Below are positions 17,900 to 28,400 of a DNA stretch of 64,000 bases, one piece after another. The notes under the pieces were generated by a model, which saw nothing but the letters and a program-made list of their open reading frames with translations, was not told the DNA's origin and made no database searches. The stretch is from Mariniphaga sp041686935 (GTDB taxonomy: Bacteria; Bacteroidota; Bacteroidia; Bacteroidales; Prolixibacteraceae). Both the position numbers and the translations under genes were made by a program. The DNA is taken from contig JAWLCW010000007.1 in NCBI GenBank assembly GCA_041686935.1, positions 62,001 to 126,000 of the forward strand, written 5' to 3'. How positions within the stretch are numbered: position 1 is the stretch's first letter; each line of letters begins with the position of its first letter.

Positions 17900-20800
17900 A
17901 TGAATTATACCGAATTACAGGTAACCTCGAATTTTTCATTTCTACGCGGCGGCTCACATCCGGAGGAAATTGTTGAACGGGCAGCAGAATTGGGGCATAA
18001 AACAATTGCAATTACCGACCGCAATACCCTGGCAGGCATTGTCCGTGCCCATGTGGCAGCACAGGAAAAGCAAATCCGTTTTATTCCCGGCTGCCGGCTC
18101 GACCTGCTGGACGGACCCAGCCTGCTGGCCTATCCCACAAATAAATCAGCCTACTTCGGCTTATCAGGATTGCTTACAGAAGGCAATCTTCGGGCTGAAA
18201 AAGGAGAATGCCACCTGTACCGGGCAGATGTTTACAAGCACTCCAGGGAAATGAAGTTCATTGCAATTCCACCTGTTTCACTTAACGAAGATTTTCATTT
18301 TGAACCGGATTTTGTAAAAGCGCTGGAAGAGTACAAAGAAGCGCTGGGAGACAATCTTCACCTCGGCGCAAACTTCTCCTATCATGGCGACGACCATAAA
18401 AAACTGTTCCGGTTTTCCCAACTGGGAGCACGTTTAAACATCCCGGTGGTGGCTACCAATGATGTGTACTACCACACGCCCGAACGCAGGGAGTTGCAGG
18501 ATATTCTGACCTGCATCCGGGAAAAATGCACCATTCACACCGCCGGGTTCAGACTTCACCAGAATGCGGAACGCTACCTGAAACCGGCAATGGAAATGCA
18601 GCGTCTCTTCCGCGAATATCCCGACGCAATCCGGCGTACACAGGAAATAGCGGAGGCCTGCCGGTTTTCACTGGACGAATTAAAATACCTTTACCCGGAA
18701 GAAATCACCAGCGTAGGACGCACGCCGATGGAAGAACTGGTTTACCTTACCTGGGAAGGTGCCCGTGAACGGTTTGGCAGTGAGATTCCCGAAAAAATTA
18801 AATCCACCATCGAAATGGAACTGGAATTTATCGGGAGGAAAGACTACGCTTCCTATTTTCTGACAGTTTACGATTATGTGCGGGAAGCCAGGAACAGGGG
18901 AATTCTGTGCCAGGGACGCGGTTCTGCGGCCAACTCGGTGGTTTGTTATTGCCTCGGTGTAACCTCTGTCGATCCTTCCAAATTTAAATTACTGTTTGCC
19001 CGGTTTATGAGCGACGAGCGCAACGAGCCGCCCGATATCGACGTGGATTTCGAACATGAACGCCGCGAGGAAATTATGCAGTATATCTACAAAAAATACG
19101 GACGCGACCGGGCCGGCATTGTTGCAACCGTTACTCAGGTACACTGGAAAGGTGCTGTACGCGATGTGGGAAAAGCGATGGGACTTTCCACCGACGCCAT
19201 CAACGTGCTTTCCAAATCGGCCTATGAGTTTACTGACGACTGGTTTAACGGGAAATCTTCGGAATCGGCCAGCTTTAATCCCAAAGATCCGCATTTGCTT
19301 AAAGTGATTGAACTCACGTTACAATATATCGGATTTCCCCGGCAACTGGGGCAGCATACGGGCGGGTTTGTAATTACACGCGGGAAACTGCACGAACTGT
19401 GCCCCGTTCTGAACGCCCGCATGGAAGATCGTACGTGCATTGAGTGGAATAAAGACGACATTGAGGCGCTGGGTTTTATGAAAGTGGATGTACTGGCCCT
19501 CGGTATGCTGACCTGCATTCGCAAGGCATTCGACCTGGTAAAACAACATTATAAACTTGACCTCACTTTGGCCAACATTCCCCAGGACGATCCGAAAGTT
19601 TATGAAATGATTAGTCATGCCGACACCCTCGGCGTATTCCAGATTGAAAGCCGGGCACAAATGTCGATGCTGCCACGGTTAAAACCCCGTAATTTTTACG
19701 ACCTCGTTATCGAGGTGGCCATTGTTCGCCCCGGTCCGATACAGGGGGATATGGTGCACCCTTACTTAAAAAGGCGCAACGGACAGGAACCGGTGGAATA
19801 CCCCTCCAAAGAACTGAAAGAAATTTTGGGACGAACCCTGGGCGTTCCCTTGTTTCAGGAACAGGCGATGGAAATAGCCATTGTGGCTGCAGGCTTTACA
19901 CCCGCCGAAGCCGACGGATTACGCCGAAGTATGGCTACGTTTAAAGCAAAAGGTCAGGTAACCCGCTACCGGGAAAAACTGGTGAACGGAATGATAAAAA
20001 ACGGTTACGAAAAAGAATTTGCAGAACGGGTTTTCAAACAACTGGAAGGTTTTGGAAGTTACGGGTTCCCGGAAAGTCACGCCGCCAGTTTTGCATTGCT
20101 GGTCTATGTATCGTCCTGGATTAAATATTATTACCCCGACATTTTTGCTGCCGCCCTGCTTAACAGCCAGCCCATGGGTTTTTATCAGCCCGCGCAGATT
20201 GTTACCGATGCACGCAAACATGGCGTAAAAGTGAGGCCGGTGGATATCAATCACTCGCAGTGGGACAATACGCCGGAGGAAAAAGATGGCCGCTATTGCG
20301 CTGTTCGTTTGGGATTCCGGCAGGTAAAAGGTCTCCGCGAAGAAGATATGCAAAAACTTGTAGCCGGCAGATTTACTTCTTACCAAAACATCAATGAATT
20401 ACCCGATGTTGATGTTCCGCCTTCCGCACTCGAAAAACTTGCCGATGCCGATGCTTTCCGCTCTATTGGTCTTGACCGCAGACAGGCGCTTTGGGAAGTT
20501 TCTGCTCTCTATGACCACCCCACCGGAATATTCACGGGAACTCCTTCGCAAAGTGCAACCGAAGAATTTACCGAACTGCCTGCCATAACTCCCGGAGAAC
20601 ATGTGATACAGGACTACGCAAGCACAGCGTTATCATTAAAAGCCCACCCGGTGAGTTTTCTTCGCAAAAAACTGAACCAGTTGCGGGTTACACCGACTTC
20701 AGAATTGAGTAAAATGAAAAACGGGCAGCCCGTCAAAGTATGTGGTCTGATAACTGTGCGGCAACGTCCCGGTACGGCCAAAGGCGTACTTTTTATCACC

Positions 20801-21118
20801 ATCGAAGATGAAACCGGTTTTGCCAACCTGGTGGTTTGGGCCAAAACTTTTGAGAAATACCGGAAAGTAATTCTGCAATCGCGGTTACTTATGGTTGCCG
20901 GGAAACTTCAGATTGAAGGCGAGGTCATTCATGTGGTTGTCAACACCTGTTTTAACCTAAACGAACTGATGAGTATAGAAATGAAAGGACGTAACCTCGG
21001 TTTCATGAATAAGCCGGTAAATTCCACCCAAAATAATAGGGAAGCCGCCGGAAACGGAAAAGCCCGCAACACCAAAGCGGTGCAGGGCGAGCTTTTTCCG
21101 TCGAGAGATTTTAAATAG
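17900..21118 (+). CDS. dnaE2: Error-prone DNA polymerase DnaE2
   Basis: 1072 residues, C-family polymerase of the ImuABC mutasome that performs translesion synthesis. PHP domain at 1-200 (TSNFSFLRGGSHPEE, AITDRNTLAG). The palm carries CQGRGSAANS and PPDIDVDFEHERR with catalytic Asp379 and Asp381 and Asp383 nearby. Fingers continue with IVRPGPIQGDM and YGFPESHAASFALLVY. An OB-fold lies near 945-1040 (VKVCGLITVRQRPGTAKG). The length agrees with DnaE2 and is shorter than replicative DnaE. A GGAAAAG stretch precedes ATG 17900, 18 bases after the imuB stop. The gene ends 11 bases before the convergent giant gene. Confidence 0.95.
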   Translation: MNYTELQVTSNFSFLRGGSHPEEIVERAAELGHKTIAITDRNTLAGIVRAHVAAQEKQIRFIPGCRLDLLDGPSLLAYPTNKSAYFGLSGLLTEGNLRAEKGECHLYRADVYKHSREMKFIAIPPVSLNEDFHFEPDFVKALEEYKEALGDNLHLGANFSYHGDDHKKLFRFSQLGARLNIPVVATNDVYYHTPERRELQDILTCIREKCTIHTAGFRLHQNAERYLKPAMEMQRLFREYPDAIRRTQEIAEACRFSLDELKYLYPEEITSVGRTPMEELVYLTWEGARERFGSEIPEKIKSTIEMELEFIGRKDYASYFLTVYDYVREARNRGILCQGRGSAANSVVCYCLGVTSVDPSKFKLLFARFMSDERNEPPDIDVDFEHERREEIMQYIYKKYGRDRAGIVATVTQVHWKGAVRDVGKAMGLSTDAINVLSKSAYEFTDDWFNGKSSESASFNPKDPHLLKVIELTLQYIGFPRQLGQHTGGFVITRGKLHELCPVLNARMEDRTCIEWNKDDIEALGFMKVDVLALGMLTCIRKAFDLVKQHYKLDLTLANIPQDDPKVYEMISHADTLGVFQIESRAQMSMLPRLKPRNFYDLVIEVAIVRPGPIQGDMVHPYLKRRNGQEPVEYPSKELKEILGRTLGVPLFQEQAMEIAIVAAGFTPAEADGLRRSMATFKAKGQVTRYREKLVNGMIKNGYEKEFAERVFKQLEGFGSYGFPESHAASFALLVYVSSWIKYYYPDIFAAALLNSQPMGFYQPAQIVTDARKHGVKVRPVDINHSQWDNTPEEKDGRYCAVRLGFRQVKGLREEDMQKLVAGRFTSYQNINELPDVDVPPSALEKLADADAFRSIGLDRRQALWEVSALYDHPTGIFTGTPSQSATEEFTELPAITPGEHVIQDYASTALSLKAHPVSFLRKKLNQLRVTPTSELSKMKNGQPVKVCGLITVRQRPGTAKGVLFITIEDETGFANLVVWAKTFEKYRKVILQSRLLMVAGKLQIEGEVIHVVVNTCFNLNELMSIEMKGRNLGFMNKPVNSTQNNREAAGNGKARNTKAVQGELFPSRDFK

Positions 21119-21129
21119 CGAATTGTATC

Positions 21130-24100
21130 TCAGCAATCCACACAACAAACATCAGGTACTTTGGTTAAACGGGAGGTCCGTAAAATACGGTGGTGGCCCA
21201 GCTCATCGCTTACCGGACTTGGTTTTTGCGGAACGTCAGGTGTAAATGCCGACGACCTTGCATGAAACCTTTTGTCATACTCCTGGTAAAACGTTTTTTT
21301 CTGATCTTCGCTTACCATGTTGGTCGCTGTTTGCGCCACCTGTAGCTGGTTTAGACCAGTAATGTGTTCAAAAATATTGTTGATTTGCGGAAGCGTCTCC
21401 ACCACAACCACACTCAGGGAAGCATCTTTTGGCAACCCGTAAACCGAAAGCAACTGCGACACTTCCTTGTTGCTCCAGACCGTAGTACCGAATTTTGTCG
21501 AGCTTTTATTCTTTTTTGTAAAATCTGCCAGTTTGAAAAAATTACCGGTTGATGAAACCTGCCCTTTCAGCGTTTTTACCGTTATCTGATTGAGCAGTTG
21601 CAGTTCGTTGCTGGTATATTTTTCAAACACATTTACATCTTTTTCATTTTCTATCTGCACCCTCCAGTCAAGCGGGCGGTCGTCCAGCAGGATATTCCGG
21701 TAGTCATTGTTGTCGGCCTGTTTCACCTGTGCATACAACAAGGCCCACAATTCCGTCCGCGGCGGATTTGCCGTAACATTTTTCCCTTTCTGAACTGCAA
21801 CGGCGTACGGGGCTGTTACCCACAGCTTGTCTTTGTCGCGGTTAGGCATGCAGGTCAGCGCCGGTGCGGGGTGCTGAATACCGTGCGATTTCAGCCGTCT
21901 TCCGAAACGGCCCTGTGCCGTTGTCCACACTTTTTCAGGTTCTTCACCAGGATTGGCAGGCGGACGTTCATAATGGCCCACTCTGAATTCATAGGTGAAA
22001 AAGCCGAACATTTCGTCGCTGTTGGCATGCAGGCCGGGAGGCACAGGAAGAATGTAGTGTACATCACTTGAGGTGCTTTTCACCATCGGTTGCATGGCGT
22101 TCAGGCCTGCCAAATCGTTGGACGAAGCGGGTGTAATAATCCGGATTTGTTCCGAATCGATGGGCAGCGGCGGTTCCTGTGGACCGACAAAAAGTGACGG
22201 ATGATTATTGCTAATCAACTGATCAGGCACATTGACCAACACCCGTGCAAAATAGGTGTCCTGTGGATCTTCCACAGGTTCTGCAAATTCAATCCACAGA
22301 AAACGTTTCCGCGATTCTGTGTTTTCATATTTTTCATCGCGTTTGTAGGGTGAAAGTGCAAAGCCGGCTGAAACAATTTTGGGAACCTGGGCCGGTGGCG
22401 TGGTAATGGGAATTGTTAATTCCACTGTTTCCGGATCATCTCTTTCCGCTCCATGATTGGGTTTAAATCTGGGTTCGAGCGTGTAAGCCAGATCGATGGT
22501 ATCGGGGAATGCCGGGTTACCATTCTGCGGATCTTTTTTGGGCTCCACTGCATCGATAAATACAATTTGCGTTGAATTTCGTTGCGGATTGTCCAGCGAT
22601 TCAAACGACGCGGTCCGGATCATTTTGATACGTCCGGCTTCCGCATCCTCTTCCTCGGGCTGGGCATCGTGTGTAAAACCTTTGGTTCGCCTTACAATAA
22701 AACTGTCTGTTTCCAGGGCATCCCACATCCAGTCCCTGTCCAGTTCGAAATTCACGCAGCACAACCAGTGGTTAAACAAATCGGCTTTGGAAGCAAAGGT
22801 GATGGACGACCCGTCGGGCGCCAGCGTATGGCGAATCCGGCTCGAACATCCAAACACAACCCGTTTTCCTTTGCGGGCATACAGTGTTAAACCGTTGCTT
22901 TCAAGGTTCAGTTGATCGGCCAGTTGCTGCACATTGCTGTTTTGCGCAACATTTTCAATGCCAAAAAACAAGGTGGTCAGTTTGCCATCGAACACGGTTG
23001 CCGCATCCGGCTGCATGTATAACGCCTGAATGCTGGGAACTCCGGCAGTAAGCGCCAGCAAACCGGTTTCATCTTCCGATGCTTTATACAAAGTCACGGA
23101 AAAAGGTTCGCCGTATCTTACATCCAGCGTTTTGCTTGCTGCATCGATAACGCCGTAATAGGCGCCTGTATCGCTTTCATCTGCTTTGTCTTCACAAACC
23201 GCCCTGATGGTAAGCCGCACTGTTCTGGCTGTGGGCAGCACAAGTTGCGGAAGATTATCGATATCGTCGGTCAGGCCCAAATCCTGAACCAGGTTAATTT
23301 CCGCCCCCACATTCAACACTTTGTCGGGGCCCTCGATATCCTTGTATTCAATCGGAATGTTTAAAGTCGCTTCATAATTGTCATCGTTGCCGTTAATTTC
23401 CGGGAAGAATCGCCTTGTTGTGTATAAATGCACATAATCGTCTTTCCCGTTTACACTGGCCAGTTTATCAAGTTTTAACGATTCAATTTCAACCGTAATC
23501 TCCACCTGGTTCACATCCGGATCGGCAATTCCAAGTCCAACCCGGTGTTCGGAATTGTGGCTGTGGTCAGCATTATTTACGTCGAGGCTTAAATTCGACT
23601 GGTTCAGCAGGCGTTGAATGGGGTCGTTGTATTTGCCGGTATAAACAACTGCCGGATAGCCCAGTTTTGGCCTTCTGATGTTAAGTTCGTTTAATTCGGA
23701 GGGGCCATCCGTACCAATTACGGGATGTATATCGCCCGGCTGGGCATTGGGGACGGATTCAATTTCCTGAATGCGTGGCTGAATGGGTGCAATGTATCTT
23801 TTAAACTGACAGGTTGCAATATCGGAAGAGGTTTCATTCACCGGGTTTCTCTGAATATCCGGGGCACCGCCGCTGATGTCTTTCATCCGGATTCTGAACT
23901 GGTAGGTTTTGCCATAACGAAGTTGCGTATTTACTGGCCCGCCGTTATACATCTGGTTGAGGTTGTTTTTGGCGCCACCGGTTACGCCGGTTCCGGTGCT
24001 TACCGGATTTCCGTCGCCGTCGGTAGCAGGCTGTCCGTCCGGGTCGGCATCTACGTTTGCATTGGTCGTTTGATATACTGTGGCAGCATCTTCATCGGGC

Positions 24101-25455
24101 AAAACCATACTATGGCCATTCCAATTGGCAAAATACATGGGCAACCAGTAAGGTTGCATTTGTCCGGTTACCTGTTCGGTGCCATCCAACTGAAGCGGAT
24201 AAACCTGATAAGGCAATTCTCCTTCAAAATCACCCAACGCGATAAAATCATCGGGCGAAGCAGGATTTCTGGAGAGTGTCAGTGGCAATTTGCTACTCAC
24301 CAGGTTTAACGATTCCCATGGATTTTCAGGGTCAGCCATTTCCGAAGTTTCACGAACATCGATAACATAACCATGCACTCCGATTGGAGCATCGAGTCGT
24401 TTTTCAGGACTCGTTACCGATGAATCAATCATAAGCTGCCGCATGTACCAGATGAGGATCTGTTCATCATCCCAGCCCAGACTGATACCGGTATCTTTTA
24501 CCGGATAAGAACCGTCTGCCTCTTCCACCAGCGGATCGCGGTGCGGTGGTTGATGGCAGTGCACAATCTTGGCAAAACCATCGTCATATTCGGCAGTTTC
24601 AATAAATAACTTGTCGTAATTTCCGTCGTGAACATTTAAAACCGGATAAAGTAGCGGAGCGAAGACATGTCTTGGTTCACCGGGTATCAATGCGGGAATT
24701 CTTGCTGCGTAACGTTTAATAAAAGTATCATCGGCCGCCATTTGCGGACTGAAACTGCTTCCGTCAGCCAGGTCGATGTATAAGAAGCCGCCGTCGGGGA
24801 ATGTGTCTTCCGCAATGGGTAAAGTGGCGGAGTAAATAAATCCTGCTGCCCTGGCCAGCAACGGTTGCCTCAGAATGTGGGCAAAAACTTTTCCCCAACT
24901 GATAATGTCGCTGCTTTTCTGAAAACCCTGATGAAATTTAGCGCCTTTTACCGCACAATGATACTGGTCGCCGGTAAATGCATTTTTGGTTTTCGGCGCC
25001 TGAAATCCTGTGGCTTTCAGGTAGGTTTTTGGCAGATGCTTGTACACACTGTGCTCAACCGGCCTTGCTTTTTGAAATTGCCTTTCAGCAGGGATATTCT
25101 GCAAATTTATATTGGAATTCACCATATTAAGATTAAAAATCTGCAGATGATTGGCCATTGCTTCAAATATTTCCCGCGGATTTTCAGGCGAAGTTGTAAC
25201 CAACGAAATGGCTTCACTGAGTGGTTTGGGTTGCGGCAGCGGATTGGCGCCAAAGCCCTGAATAAGTTGGGCGCCAAAGGAAAAATTTGCATCGGCAAAC
25301 GCTGCACCGGCATCCGGAATTTGAGGCTCTTCACCAACAATAATCGGATTTAGCGGATTGTGGTCGCGTGGCAGCACCACAATATTTATTTGCAGTTCAT
25401 TTCCGTCAAAAAACTGGGGAAATGCCATTATCGATAATCTTTGATTTGTATTCAT
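21130..25455 (-). CDS. Giant protein of the island (1441 aa), unknown function
   Basis: No named family recognised with confidence. It opens, after nine residues, with MAFPQFFDGNELQINIVVLP, a start I have seen in unnamed large proteins of other phyla. Features: a low-complexity Asp/Gly/Thr stretch (DADPDGQPATDGDG) near residue 490; segment LRYGKTYQFRIRMKDISGG, which looks like a beta-sandwich strand set; many Pro/Asn-rich beta-type segments; a cysteine-rich end, CCVDC. No signal peptide, membrane helix or T9SS tail. It begins 12 bases after the 1830-residue gene and is clearly in one operon with it. ATG 25428 is an alternative start. A structural or scaffold role is inferred from size and company only. 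Confidence 0.8.
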   Translation of the reverse strand: MNTNQRLSIMAFPQFFDGNELQINIVVLPRDHNPLNPIIVGEEPQIPDAGAAFADANFSFGAQLIQGFGANPLPQPKPLSEAISLVTTSPENPREIFEAMANHLQIFNLNMVNSNINLQNIPAERQFQKARPVEHSVYKHLPKTYLKATGFQAPKTKNAFTGDQYHCAVKGAKFHQGFQKSSDIISWGKVFAHILRQPLLARAAGFIYSATLPIAEDTFPDGGFLYIDLADGSSFSPQMAADDTFIKRYAARIPALIPGEPRHVFAPLLYPVLNVHDGNYDKLFIETAEYDDGFAKIVHCHQPPHRDPLVEEADGSYPVKDTGISLGWDDEQILIWYMRQLMIDSSVTSPEKRLDAPIGVHGYVIDVRETSEMADPENPWESLNLVSSKLPLTLSRNPASPDDFIALGDFEGELPYQVYPLQLDGTEQVTGQMQPYWLPMYFANWNGHSMVLPDEDAATVYQTTNANVDADPDGQPATDGDGNPVSTGTGVTGGAKNNLNQMYNGGPVNTQLRYGKTYQFRIRMKDISGGAPDIQRNPVNETSSDIATCQFKRYIAPIQPRIQEIESVPNAQPGDIHPVIGTDGPSELNELNIRRPKLGYPAVVYTGKYNDPIQRLLNQSNLSLDVNNADHSHNSEHRVGLGIADPDVNQVEITVEIESLKLDKLASVNGKDDYVHLYTTRRFFPEINGNDDNYEATLNIPIEYKDIEGPDKVLNVGAEINLVQDLGLTDDIDNLPQLVLPTARTVRLTIRAVCEDKADESDTGAYYGVIDAASKTLDVRYGEPFSVTLYKASEDETGLLALTAGVPSIQALYMQPDAATVFDGKLTTLFFGIENVAQNSNVQQLADQLNLESNGLTLYARKGKRVVFGCSSRIRHTLAPDGSSITFASKADLFNHWLCCVNFELDRDWMWDALETDSFIVRRTKGFTHDAQPEEEDAEAGRIKMIRTASFESLDNPQRNSTQIVFIDAVEPKKDPQNGNPAFPDTIDLAYTLEPRFKPNHGAERDDPETVELTIPITTPPAQVPKIVSAGFALSPYKRDEKYENTESRKRFLWIEFAEPVEDPQDTYFARVLVNVPDQLISNNHPSLFVGPQEPPLPIDSEQIRIITPASSNDLAGLNAMQPMVKSTSSDVHYILPVPPGLHANSDEMFGFFTYEFRVGHYERPPANPGEEPEKVWTTAQGRFGRRLKSHGIQHPAPALTCMPNRDKDKLWVTAPYAVAVQKGKNVTANPPRTELWALLYAQVKQADNNDYRNILLDDRPLDWRVQIENEKDVNVFEKYTSNELQLLNQITVKTLKGQVSSTGNFFKLADFTKKNKSSTKFGTTVWSNKEVSQLLSVYGLPKDASLSVVVVETLPQINNIFEHITGLNQLQVAQTATNMVSEDQKKTFYQEYDKRFHARSSAFTPDVPQKPSPVSDELGHHRILRTSRLTKVPDVCCVDC

Positions 25456-25467
25456 AATTTTTATTTT

Positions 25468-28400
25468 TTATGCAATCTGACGCTGTTCCTGCCAGGATTC
25501 GGTGAAACTGATATTGATGATAAATGCAATGCTGATGTCGAGGCCAAAGGTAACCTGGCACTGCAGGTCGGTGCGTGAACCGCTGCCGATTGCTTTTTTG
25601 GAATAGGTGCCTTTGGCTTCAATACGAATAGTGATGGAGACAATACCACCCAAAATTTCGGCATGACCTTCAAATAACAGGAACGCCGAAACTTCCACAA
25701 TGCCTGAAGCAGCAAATATTTCAGCACCCACAACAAACGTTACACTCACATTGCCTGCAACGGGAAGTCCCACAACTATCTGTGCACCAAACCCAAACTT
25801 CATTCGCAGCGACGGGCCAATTTTGGTGTCGGCGGCAATATCGACATTGGCCTGCCCGATGGCATAAACCGTGGCTGCCGAAACAGAAACGCACATTACC
25901 GACAAACGGGCATAGAACCCTAAAATCCCTCCTGCACTGGGCAACAACTCGTTGGCATCGGTGGTTACTTTTAAGGCCGCGTTAAAATAGGCGCCCAGTT
26001 TTAATCCGGCTTCAAGTTTAAAAGGCGTATTGGGGTCGTTGTACACTGCATCGGGAACGGGGAAGCGTAACACCGGAATTTCCTTGGACGCTTCAAATTT
26101 ATATTCCCACGTGCCGGCTTTGTTGCTCATGGCCAGCTTCAGCCCGTTTTGCACCGCTTCGCCATAGTTGCCTGACTGGAGGCTTTGCAAAATTTCCAGC
26201 AGATCAACCAGCGGCTGCAGTTCGGGTGCAAACGTCAAATCCGGTTTCGGATAGGTCGCTTCCTTTCCGTTTTCCGAATCCCAATTCCCCCGGATGGTCA
26301 TGAGCCGCTTAATACCAGCCAAATCGATAACCAGCCCGATATTGTTCATTTTGCTTTTCCAGCTTTCGGCCACCGAATTGATATCGAAATCGAGCGAACC
26401 CGATTCCTCTACATTGCCATTCTTGTCTTTTTTGGCATATTCAATATAAATTCTGAAGTTGCCATCGCCCACATCGATAAGTTCAAACTCGGTAGGCAGG
26501 TCGAAAGCCTCTTCAGGATTGTGCAGCAACTGAAGTCCCTGCTGTTTCACATTGTTGATGGTATCCTGAATATCCATCAGTTCGAACACATCTTTGCCCA
26601 AATCCTGGAGATTGCTGGTGTCAAACGGGAAACTTCCGTTCTTTTTCATCAGGATGGCTTCACCAAGGGTATCCAGCGTTAAATCTTCTGCTTCGCCAAT
26701 ATTCGGGAAAATTCCTTTGGAGTTGACAATGCGGAAAGCATCAACAAAAAGCGGCGGCGTTTTGCTGAGCAGTTTTTTTGTTCCTTTTTTAAAGGAAGGA
26801 GTAAGGAACAATGCTTTCTGCGTGTCAGTGCTTTGCAGAAATCCGTAATTTATGGTATTACCGACGGGTTGCCGGAGCAATTCTACAGGCTCTGCAATGC
26901 GGGTCAGAACATTTCCTGACGGCGTGTCAATTTTTACGGTGTTGCCATCTTTCACCACTTTCCCCTGCCTGATTACCGGGATGCTTAAATTTTCCGGTAC
27001 CGGACTCACATCTCCGTTGGCCCTTTCGTGTTTGACCATGGTCCAACTGCCGTCTTTCGGTAACAACACATTTCCTCTGCCTGCTACGCAGAATGTTGGA
27101 GCGGTTCCATTGGCTCCAAAGGAATTGTTAAAATCAAAGCGGCTTAAACGCATTTTCTGGGAACTTTCCACCAGTTCGGTTTCACAATCTATGGAACCGC
27201 CGATTGTTCCCTGGCGTGTGACCAAAAGTTGCAATGCGGTATTGTTCAGCGGAAATCCTCTCGGTCCGAGTTGAACAAAACCCAATATCCGTTTGGAAGG
27301 AACGAGCTTTTTCTCTCCGTCGGAAGTCGGTTTTGAAACCATGCCCGATATCGCACCTTCCACTTCAACATCGGCATCAAAATAAACTGGTTGAAGGTCG
27401 ATTTCGAAATCTTTTGGCGTATTTACATCCACACCGTTCTGATCGACAGATTTTGCAAAATTTACTGTTTGTTTAAAAGGTTCTACTTCATTGGTTTCTA
27501 TAATATTATTCACATTATACAAAGCCCTGACAAGTCCCGGGTGGATTTCAAATTCGGCAAACCGTTCCACTGCAATAAGTTGTGGCTCGGGATTTTCAGG
27601 CGGGCCACCTGGAAAATTGGGGTTGTTTTCGTAAGTGTAATACCTGAAATCAAATTTGCCGTCGCTTTCTGCCCGCCAGCCGCTGTCGAAACGATACACA
27701 TATCCGCTGCCAACACGGAAAAGCGTGATGGTACGCACCACTTTAATCGCCCACGGGTACATTATACTTTTTACCTGGATAATTTCGTGCGAACAGCGGC
27801 CCACAAACACGTCGAATTTGGCCTGGCTGGTTTCGGCGATAGCCGCTTTGGTATTTAGCCAGTTGCTGAACATGCTTGCCCCGTAACCGCTCAAATCCAT
27901 CCGGGTAACCGGTACCCCGCGCTGTTTGAACAATTCAAAGGGATAATTGGTATCGTAAAAGAATTCCCGGTTAAAAATGGTGGTAACGCTGCCTCCGAGG
28001 GTGCTGTTTCCGGTTGCATTTCCTGCCAAATCCAGAATATTATTAATTTGAACAGTGGTGCCCATGAACATTTTATCGTCGCCCTCACGAAGCGGCACCC
28101 CGGCATCCATTTTAAGCTGAAGTCCGGACTTCACATCGTTCTCAAAGGAAACTTTCACCTCATTCAGGTCTCCACCGTCACGCGGAACATTGTTGTACAC
28201 ATATTTTTCGCTTAAAAGTGCGGCAGCTCTCATTCCGAAAGGAAGTGTAAAAAACGAGAACGCTTTAAAATTACTGTCGGTTTCCCGTTTGTTCAGTAAA
28301 AAGCCGGTCACCGGAAGCGGAGCCAGTGTCACTTTTTCGGTGCTGTTGTTTAAAATGCGGGTCGGGCCGCCATCATTTGGGTAGTAATTGAAACCGCCCG

